DNA of 64,000 bases, from the NCBI GenBank assembly GCA_051530055.1, contig CM121341.1, positions 12,710,001 to 12,774,000 of the forward strand, read 5' to 3'. Positions within the stretch are counted from its first letter, which is position 1, and the number at the start of each line of letters is the position of its first letter. The DNA comes from Neoechinorhynchus agilis (Eukaryota > Acanthocephala). Shown piece by piece: positions 11,296 to 19,508 of the stretch. The position numbers and the translations under genes were made by a program. The notes below the pieces were generated by a model, which worked only from the letters and a program-made list of their open reading frames with translations, was not told the origin of the DNA and did no database searches.

Positions 11296-12535
11296 TGTCC
11301 ATTGTCGAAGACTATGAAGTTGATTATGGTCGCGCCAAAAGGCTTTAAATTTACTTCTTTGTATACCGCAATTTCTGAGAATTGTCAGCCATACCGCGGT
11401 TTGTATAGTCTAGAAAGCTTTAGCTAATCGATCAATGATTGAAAGTTGCGAGCCGATTTGAAAAGTATTGGTTAACAAGAATGCCAGGACATCTACTTTA
11501 ACACTTCTTCGTAATTTTAAGTTCTTCGATGTTAGGCTATAAAGAAGATAATCCTTCAGATAAAAGATATTATATAGCCTTATGTCTTCTGGCTAGCCGA
11601 TTATATCAATTATGTGTTTGAACATCACTTACTCTTCTTTCTCCTTCAGGTACCCTCAATCTCTGTTTCAGGGTTGCTGAAGATAAGAAACTCATTGATG
11701 CATCCCGCCTCTTCAGAAGATATCTGAGAATCCGGAGGGATGCATACAAAACTCTTTACCGCGCATGGTTCAAAGTTTAGGTGATTTCATTCGCTTCCCT
11801 GATCCAAGATATCGGTTGGCTTAGTACTTGAAGGAAAAGCCGAGTAAGGGATGTTCTGGCACTTCATTAACATTGTATTGATTTGAAATATTTCGAAAGA
11901 GGAAGCCTATCCTCGTTAGGAATTGTAAATAGTTTCCTGATAAATGAGAAATTCCATAGTGTTTACTGGCAAACCGGTTAAATTGATTCAAAAATAGGAC
12001 TTTCCCTCCTCGGTTTTTTGGTTTTCCTTTTTAGGCATAAAACCACACCGATCTCTTACATCAGGGAAGTGATTGAATCACTTAGACTCTGAACTACACT
12101 GTCATGAGTTTTGTACGCATCCCTCTGGATCCTCAGATATTTCCCGAGAAAGCGAGACTAATCAGTAAGCTTGCCCCGCCTCCTCGGGAGGAATCTGAGA
12201 ATCCGGACGGGGATGTACAAACTCTTTACCGCGCATGGTTCAAAGTCTAGGTGATTTCATTCGCTTCCCTGATCCAAGATATGGGTTTGGCTGTATGCCT
12301 AAAAGGGAAAATAAGCCGAATAAGAAATGTTCTTTAAAGAATAAATGAAAAAGTTAAAAAGCTGTTTTTCGCACTGAAAGTTATCTCGAAACCATTTACA
12401 ATCAATGATGAGGTTTCCATGCGACCATTCATTCAATATAATATTTTCTATCCGTGGGAGAAGGATTATGATCTTTACATCTCTTGACTCTCGATGATGT
12501 AGAATGCGCATAGAGCCTCTTTAAAGGTATTAATG
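11296..12535. other. Intergenic region with S-family repeats
   Basis: Upstream of PrimPol. At 11,690-11,860 and 12,040-12,320 it contains S-family units. The second region is a foldback: TTTTGTACGCATCCCTCTGG on the left against CGGACGGGGATGTACAAAC on the right, and TTCCCGAG against CTCGGGAGGAA. The motif CTGGCTAGCCGATTATAT at about 11,590 recurs at 20,430-20,800 as CTGGCTAGCCGGTTATAT. No gene is seen. Confidence 0.55.
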
Positions 12536-12539
12536 ACGA

Positions 12540-12865
12540 AAGTGAAAAAACTTAGAATTATACTTTTGGTGAAAATAATCCCAGTCATCACATATTTGAT
12601 TTATAGGGAAACTATTTCGAACGAAGTAACCTCGCCTCATCAACTGGAATATTTAAAAATTTACAATCAATGACTGATGAGGCAACCTATTTGATTTATT
12701 TGAGATATTTCGAACGAAGTAATCTCACCTCATCAACTGGAATATTTAAAAACTTGCAATCAATGACTGGTGAGGTCACTTCGTTCGGAATATTTCCCCT
12801 ATAAATCACATAGTTTATGAATGGGATTGTTTTCACCAAAAGTATACTTTGTTTAACCCGAAGGA
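12540..12865. repeat. Family-3 compound repeat (inverted ends, internal direct repeats)
   Basis: The ends are inverted: ATACTTTTGGTGAAAATAAT on the left and CACCAAAAGTATAC on the right. Inside, the segment CCTCATCAACTGGAATATTT occurs twice, and so does TTGATTTAT before ATATTTCGAACGAAGTAA. On the minus strand these give GATGAGG...TTCGTTCGAAATAT; on the plus strand, CTGATGAGG and CTGGTGAGG. It resembles a decayed relative of the hammerhead-like repeats, but stem II does not pair cleanly. Confidence 0.6.
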
Positions 12866-13125
12866 TTTTCTCTGTCGATGATTAAACTTAGTATTATTCA
12901 AATAAGATCCGTTCTTATCTGATTTTTCAATCACGGTCATTTTCGTACGTAAATTAAGGAAAGTGCCCGATTAAAACATATTGCGACTTTAAACTAAAGA
13001 CAAGGAGATTTCTTTGAATTACGTTTGATGAACGGTTCCGAAAAACAGAGCGGATACATTCAAATGATTTTAGAGTTCTCAGCCCAAGCGTTCATCCAGA
13101 TCTATTTTTAAATTCAACCGAGCAC
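12866..13125. other. Intergenic or intron sequence, nothing recognised
   Basis: Lies 3' of the unrecognised minus-strand exon at 13,126-13,491. Possible downstream exons could not be picked out. Confidence 0.35.
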
Positions 13126-13491
13126 TCACATAGACTTGAACACCCTCATTCTCTCAGGCAACTTCATGTCATCGTCGAGGATGAATACGCGAAACCGTGA
13201 TTCGGGAATTCGGTTTAACGGTTTTGCGATTGGAGGTCGGTCAAATAAATCACAAAGGTTAGGCGAGAGACCGATCATCGAGTCAGGGACCAGTGGGATC
13301 TTGGGAAACAATGAGACGAAGTTGGATAGATCATTTCCGTCACCGTCTATAACCCGTTTATAAGAATTCAAGATCCGTTCCATGGCACAAAGCGTTTCGT
13401 CGTACGTTGGTTGGACAGCACGAACCTTTGGAGGCGGTCCCGTATTCGTAGAAGTGCGATTTCCATGTTTTCGCTTCTCCGGAGTAGACAT
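13126..13491 (-). CDS. Unrecognised protein, 5' exon (MSTPEKRKHGNRTSTNT...)
   Basis: An open frame from ATG at 13,491. It encodes a basic Ser/Thr/P-rich start (TPEKRKHGNRTSTNTGPPPK), then an apparently globular segment with YDETLCAMERILNSYKRVID, LFPKIPLVPDSMIGLSP and PESRFRVFILDDD. The frame closes just after a good donor site (AT|GTGAGTGC at about 13,126), so it probably continues in another exon. I do not recognise the family. The composition and mixed polar/hydrophobic pattern look like real coding sequence. A second open frame on the same strand (13,368-13,553) overlaps it and could be the true one. Confidence 0.45.
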   Translation of the reverse strand: MSTPEKRKHGNRTSTNTGPPPKVRAVQPTYDETLCAMERILNSYKRVIDGDGNDLSNFVSLFPKIPLVPDSMIGLSPNLCDLFDRPPIAKPLNRIPESRFRVFILDDDMKLPERMRVFKSM

Positions 13492-13611
13492 TCAATCGAC
13501 AAAAAAACGTCCTCGCCATTAAGAATCTTTTGTTTTCTAACTTCTTTCGGCAAAATGAGGTTATTTGAATTATTGTTTGTTTATGGCGTAAAACATTAGG
13601 ACGCTGAAGTG

Positions 13612-13675
13612 ACAAACTTGCGAAACAATTGACTGAAGAAGGCCAACGAAAATGCCGAAAATTTTCAATATGAAT
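13612..13675 (+). ncRNA. Hammerhead-like motif (13,633-13,660)
   Basis: Reads CAATTGA, then CTGAAGA (13,633-13,639), stem II GGC...GCC, then GAAA (13,657-13,660), then ATTT and TCAATATG. ATTGA before the core pairs with TCAAT after it, as stem I of a type-I hammerhead would. The upstream flank ACTTGCGAAACAATT matches flanks of the copies at 39.9 and 42.2 kb. Activity is not shown. Confidence 0.6.
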
Positions 13676-13715
13676 CTATTTCTGAATCTCGCGAAATTAT
13701 GATAAACACACCACC

Positions 13716-14300
13716 ACCACCCGATGATTCCAAAACGACATTCTCCCTACAGTTTCTATAGTGACGATCTTGTGGTTTCCATTTTCAACAAACCAAAATG
13801 CATGCCGTCGTATATTGTCGTAAAATGTGATCGGTACAAACGATGGCTTTGGATATTTACAGCATTTGCTACGGTTCAGTCAACGGCGGCCTCCCACGCT
13901 CTCCTTTCGTGCTTGATGATTTTCGCTCTAGTTGAAGCATTTAAGCTGACCAGTGCATCTTTTCAAAGAAAAGAGATACTAACTCTATCAATATCTTCGC
14001 TCATTGTGCTAAAGAGCCACACGTTTGATAAAGCAATGTTGCATTTATTCTGTCTAAAGATCTTCATCATATCCATGACTTCTAACGTTTTTATTTCTCT
14101 TCTATGTGATAAGTATATTGATTCTGGTGTACTGTGAACTTTTAATCCAGAATCATCATATTAAAAGAACTTTTCTCATTCCTGTAATCGCTTGTATTTT
14201 TAAAATTGGATCTTGGACGAGGTCCAACTCAATCACAGGATTATTTGTGTGTGTTATTGTCATCTATTGTAGATCGAGATCACGAGGATGAACGATGGAA
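13716..14300 (-). other. Possible exons of an unrecognised gene
   Basis: On the minus strand a frame reads EVMDMMKIFRQNKCNIALS and NVWLFSTMSEDIDR (about 14,085-13,965). It stops at a GT donor-like GTTAGTATC. It may continue after an AG as AKIIKHERRAWEAAVD (about 13,925-13,880). The family is not recognised. It could be the 3' or 5' part of the gene with the exon at 13,126-13,491. The plus-strand frames here look like antisense shadows. Confidence 0.3.
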
Positions 14301-16070
14301 TCTTCTTTCAAGCCGAAAGATCTGCGAATGCTGATATCATTAAACGCGAAAATCGATTTAATAAACATCGACTCATAACATCTTTTCCTCTGGTAATCGA
14401 TAAATAATTAAAAACGAAATTATAATAATCCATCCTTATTTAAATTTGCCTATAACATTTTCTTTCCTAAAGCTCTCTATACATTAATTTTATATTACGC
14501 ATTGATATATTTGTTTGAAGATTGAATTATTTATGTTTATTTCGGCACAAACTTGTGTAAAGAAATATAGGATTTAATAAAATTCCTACAATTTTTACGC
14601 CATAAACAAGCATTGATAAGTGTCTATTTTTTATTCGAAATGCTAACTAGCTCTAAATATCTTTACTAATATCGAATTCATAACAAGGATTTGGAATCCC
14701 AAACCTGTTGTTCATTGTCCTGATTTCTTAATAATGACAAAGTCAAAAACTACATTTATTAGGGACGGTAGTCAAAGTACAAAGGAAATAAATATCTGTA
14801 AGACCAAGAAGCGAAATCAAATCTAACGAGACAGGGGAAAATTAAAATTTAGATCCATGGATGATCAAGCGAGAAGGGAACAAACAACAGGAAGGTCCGC
14901 CAAAACGATCTCAGAGAGATTTTGTCGTCTGTAGAAAGGATTGATTTTTATAAAAAGTTACAATTACTATTTGAAAACGACAAGTGCACTATTTAGTTCA
15001 GAGAAAACAAAACTAAAACACCCTAATAGGTTAACCTGCCTAAATTTGATCATACAATTATGTAATTTTCAAGCAAATTGATTGCTCATTTTGAATAAAG
15101 GTTTTAAATTTAGAATTTATAAAAATGGATCATGTAAGCACAAAATATGAGCAAGAATAAAAGTGATTCAGAGATGATTAAAAAAAGAATCTCTACTTGA
15201 TTTTTTATTGACCACATTTACGCTTGAGGATTAAATTCGATTTTCAAAGACATGACAAAAATTCTACAAAAACCATAGAGATTTATTTCAGTAATAAAAG
15301 TGCAATTAATCAAGTTTAAATCGTCTATCCAGTGACCGAAGAAGGCAACTAGGCTGATTTCTAGCAAACAATTGACAGGGCTTTGCATCTAATAAAAGTT
15401 AAATGGATTCTAAGATCAGTGTAGAAGAACAGCTTCATTCCGAGATGAGATAAGCGGATAAAATCTCCAATTGAAAATCACGAGGCAATGTTCCTTAAGA
15501 GATCTTCCGTATGAAGTCTACTTTCTTTTATCATTAATGCACTAAAATGTGTTTTATCCGGAACTATCCCGTAGGATTTTCTTTTGGTGATTAAAGATTA
15601 AGATAGCTTCTCTTTCCATCAATGCAAAATTTGACCAAACTCTGTGAGTTCAACTGATTTGAAACATTTTTTATATTTCCTAAGTCTTCATTAAATTTGG
15701 AGGCTAAATATGTTTTAAAGCCAAAATCGGAGAAACGAGTGTTCTATATCAAGGATGTCAGTATTGCTTTTAGTTAACCCAACTAATTGATTTCCCCAAT
15801 ATTTTACCTCTCGGTTCCGATCACGTTATTCTGACGTGAAATATCGGAAATAAATTAGTAAAAGTTTAAATCCGGTTGGGGGGTTGCAAAACTACCAAAA
15901 GAAAGCATGTTTTCCCCCACCTAAATAGTTTGCAAATCGAAATCATAGCAATAGAAAGTTTGTGATCTTTGACTCAGTTTGCTTTAAGTTTCTTATAGTT
16001 ATAAGATGTTATTTTATAATCGGGTATCAACGCTAATAACTCATTTCAGATTGCTTTTTTCTCATCAGCA
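14301..16070. other. AT-rich intergenic region with decayed repeats
   Basis: No gene seen. At 14,538-14,612 there is a half copy of the 10.4-kb palindrome family (TTATTTCGGCACAA ... TACGCCATAAACAAGC). At 15,777-15,905 there is a family-2 repeat (TTCCCCAATATTTTACCTC, GAAATATCGGAAATAAATTA, AGTAAAAGTTTAAAT). The rest is simple AT-rich sequence. Confidence 0.5.
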
Positions 16071-19000
16071 ATGAATATTTTGAGACTGATAAAGCCAGCT
16101 CGTGATTTACAAAGGTTGTACCAAAGTCGCTCGGTAGCTCGATTGAATATTGAGCCGGGCAAATTCGGTTCATTGGACGTGGATCACACTAACGTTGATG
16201 CGGATGATAATGAGCTGTTTGCGTCGGATCAAGCATTTGAACAAGTCCGCAAACGATCTTATGTTCAACCTGAGTCCTATGAAAAAGCGATAAAGAAGAA
16301 ACTTAACCTTGGAAAGGTCGATACTTTGTTGAATTGATCAAGAAAATGAAATTCGCCTTTAATTCCACTTTTAGAATAACCAAGCGCTCGCCACGTTTAA
16401 TCAGATGATTTGCGTGGACGGCCAATGTCCAACAGAATACACCTATAGGGTTCTTATCAGCAATTTATACGATCCGGTCATCGCTGGTGGGTACTTGTTA
16501 AATGACCTGATCAAATCAGCAAGCTCGGACATGTCCAAATTGCGTTTAGTCTTTTCGCCGACGTAAGTACTCTTCATTTCGCAAAATAAATTTAAGAAAT
16601 CACACTTAAAAAAGATGATAGATAGGCTAAGACCCTTTATTCTGCGTTCAATACACCTCAAGATTCTTAGTCTCCTTTATAAATCCATTCATCGATGCCC
16701 TTCGAAAATGATCGCGACCGCGTACATCAATGATCTCAATGATTTTCTTAGAAGACAAAGACAAATCGGTACATTGAACACGTTGAACACTTTTGTTTAC
16801 AACGCCAAACTCGGCTCAATGGCTCATCTGGGATGTGGTCCGGCCGATTGTATAGACGTCGTCTTGAACGAAATGGTTGCGGATGGCTGTTGGCCACAAG
16901 TTGATACTATGAACAGCGTATTGATTGCATGTTCAAACGAAGCTAAAGGATCCATTGAAGCGTTCAGTCGACTCGCACTAGAGGTATTTTTTAAAAGCCT
17001 ACACCCGGGTTAAAATTCTACTACAGTTTTTTAATGTTGATTTGTCTTAGTTGGCCGCCGCGGATTCGTCTACATTTTCTTGAATGATGGGAGATCAACA
17101 CATTATTTGATTAAGTACCAATATGCAGCCTTTTTCCACGGCTGATAATTTTCCTTGGGCGCACAGCCCATCGATCTGGTTCAGGGAAGCGCATCAAAAC
17201 TGGCAGAGTTTGTACATTCCGCAGTTGTGTTGAGGTAGTGAAGTGGACTAATGCCCTTGATCACAGTTTAGGGTCAACTAGTTCGAATCCGTTACCGCCA
17301 ATGACCTACAACCAAAAAAGGAACGAAATACCCCGTTGAAGGAAGGAAACTCACTGATGAGTCCCGCCTCTTGGAGGCATCTGAGAATCCGGACGGGGAT
17401 GTACAAACTCATAATCGTATGATTCAGGGTATTAAGTGATTTTATGCGCTTCCCTAAACCAGATCGGTGGGCTGTGTGCATATCTAAAATTATCAGCTGT
17501 GGAAAAAGGCTGCACATTGATACTTAATAAAAAGCTACCGGCTGGTCAGTCTTCAAAAACATTATTTAATGCATTGCGTTTCATCACAAAACGAACTGGA
17601 GAAGTTCCGAAAATCCACAGGATCGTTGGTAAGGTGAAGATCTACGGTTATAGTAGTCATCGTAGTTCGTAGCATGACATTGAGTGACTTTCACCAGAGC
17701 CTCTTTTTGCGCAGCTATGTTCAGGGTTCCTAAGCCTCCATCCGCCATAGTTCTGATAGGCAGTCCCTGCCACTACGGGGAAGCTTGCGAAAATTAACAG
17801 TTTTCGGACAAAATCTGGGAAATTGGTAAAAATCGCGAGATCATCTTAAAAATGGACCTTTGTATTCATTTAGGTGATCATTGGCATTAGAATTAAACGG
17901 CTCACATGTTTAGAATTCGTAGAATTTTAGCTTACGTCTTTACCATCATTCCAAACTAGAATTCTGTGTGCTTCAGTTTCGCCACCTCGTTAAACACCAA
18001 AGTGGCCACAGTGATCACTATTTTCTTACTTAGATTGAAAAATATTTTCGTTCAAAATAGCTTTCCTTTTAAAAAGACAGGTCAATTCTTCTTCGAGCAA
18101 TATCGTATCGTCCCGAATACCCACACGTTCAACATTATTCTTCGTTCCTTGCGTCCCCAGCCAGTCTGGACAATCAATGACCCAGCCCCTTCCGATGCAA
18201 TCGTCGCATCAAAAAATCACTCACTGTTCAGTCATTTCCAAATATCCCAAGCTCTATCAATTCTGTGTGATAATCACATTGATCCCAACGCTTATCTGTC
18301 ATTAATGAACTATTCCAATGCTCCACCAAATCTAAAGACGTTTCATCTGCTACTCCAGGTGAGTACGCTCCCCTCATGAATTCCATCTCCATCTTTATCG
18401 CTTAGATCATCCCTGTGGATGACGGTTTTGGCGAAGACAACTTGGAGATCATTGCTCGTAATTCCAATGTACACATTGATGAAGGTCTGTGATCGTTATT
18501 TCGTTTAGACGCTCTCATGGGCTTCTATTTAAATCAGCTTGGTACAACACGAAAATTATTAGAGCAATCAAACGAATTGGCTCGGTTGAAAATGAAAGGG
18601 TTAAAGGAATTCTCGCACAAATGACCGCAAACGGAATTGAGCTCGGTTTTGGTACGGTAAAGGCTTTAGCGAATGGATGCGCGAACATCGAAGAAGCGAA
18701 TGAACTCGTGGAAAAAATGACGGTAAGCGTTTTTATCCACCTTTTTTGCAAAAATGGTTTCCACCTATTCACCAAATGTTCCTAATGGCGTCTTAGAGGC
18801 GTCTTCTATGCAGTGTACACGATCTAAGCAGTGCTCATTCGAACTTCCACTTTGATTTCAGATTCTAAACTCTTATTACTGTCAAGAAAACCCAAAAAAT
18901 GGGCAAAATCGGAACGCTTTTTGACATTAAGTTTGGCCAATTTCTGTTATTGAAAATTATGAAGGTGACTCTAAAGCAAGATAACTACAATCATTTTTAT

Positions 19001-19364
19001 TACAGGAAATGGGATTTATGGATTGTTCCGTTGAGCAAATTCCGCAAGTATCAGCGATATTTCAAGTGCTCGCACAAAAGGCATCTCAATCCCTTGATCA
19101 AGATTATTGCACTTTTGTCCTTAGACAGGCTGGGGACCGATTCGTAAATTGGTGGATATTGCACGAATTGAGAGTGTTCATTCAGAAAATGAGAAATCAA
19201 ATAGTCGAAATGGTAAGAGGGACAAGTACCTTCCAAGACTCCAATTTAAAAAAAGGAAAATTCTCAACGATATAATACCGATTTGGCAGAAGAAGGTGCA
19301 AAGTTCCATGAGTTGTGGAGATTATTCAGGACGTCCGAGAACACAGTTCGCCAAAGAAAGCTAA
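16071..19364 (+). CDS. PTCD1: Mitochondrial pentatricopeptide-repeat protein, PTCD1-like
   Basis: A PPR protein that in animals is mitochondrial and acts in tRNA/rRNA processing. Exons inferred: 16071-16316, 16375-16562, about 16,620-16,983, possibly about 17,520-17,630, about 18,085-18,358, 18,406-18,484, about 18,490-18,722, and 19,006 onward to about 19,364. The N-terminus MNILRLIKPARDLQRLYQSR is basic and could be a mitochondrial presequence. KFGSLD and ESYEKAIKKKLNLGK then NNQALATFNQMI resemble the PTCD1 start. Typical PPR signatures follow: PTEYTYRVLISNLY, PQVDTMNSVLIACS, PNTHTFNIILRSL, PNLKTFHLLLQ, and NGIELGFGTVKALANGC. The exon joins in the middle are uncertain because a foldback repeat occupies 17.1-17.5 kb. 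PTCD3 was the alternative and fits less well. Confidence 0.65.
17120..17518. repeat. Foldback S-family element with tRNA-like core, inside the PTCD1-like gene
   Basis: The left end TGCAGCCTTTTTCCACGGCT and the block CTGGTTCAGGGAAGCGCAT are inverted copies of the right-end blocks ATGCGCTTCCCTAAACCAG and GTGGAAAAAGGCTGCA. Between the arms lies a tRNA-like segment. The right arm also has CTGATGAGTCCCGCC (from 17,354), GTCC...GGAC pairing, and GTACAAACTC. It lies in an intron. Confidence 0.7.
17225..17302 (+). tRNA. tRNA-like sequence (probable SINE head or tRNA pseudogene)
   Basis: An A-box-like TAGTGAAGTGG (about 17,236) and a B-box-like AGTTCGAATCC (about 17,280) are spaced as in a tRNA gene with a long variable region. 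CCCT/AGGG could form an anticodon stem, but with an oversized loop, and the acceptor stem is poor. It is more likely a pol III promoter relic within a foldback element than a working tRNA gene. Confidence 0.4.
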
Positions 19365-19508
19365 AATTTGAATAAAAATACAATTGAACGTAGAAAATGT
19401 ATTAATCTGATTTGACGAGTTACGACGCTCGTGGTCAGAAGGAATCACTTTTCGTCTATTTATTTAATTAGTACTGTGAGGGAATACACATTTGGCAAGC
19501 AGTTTTTA

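Noticed and set aside
12540-12865. Active hammerhead in the family-3 repeat
   Set aside because: CTGATGAGG and TTCGAAA boxes occur, but stem II cannot be paired without bulges and stem I does not pair.
13724-14137. 137-codon plus-strand open frame
   Set aside because: Low-complexity hydrophobic composition; the opposite strand has better exon-like frames with splice sites.
17225-17302. Functional tRNA gene
   Set aside because: Acceptor stem and anticodon loop are poor and the sequence lies inside a foldback repeat in an intron.
16071-19364. PTCD3 (mitoribosomal mS39) as identity of the PPR gene
   Set aside because: The N-terminal FGSLD block and the repeat order fit PTCD1 better; a profile search would settle it.
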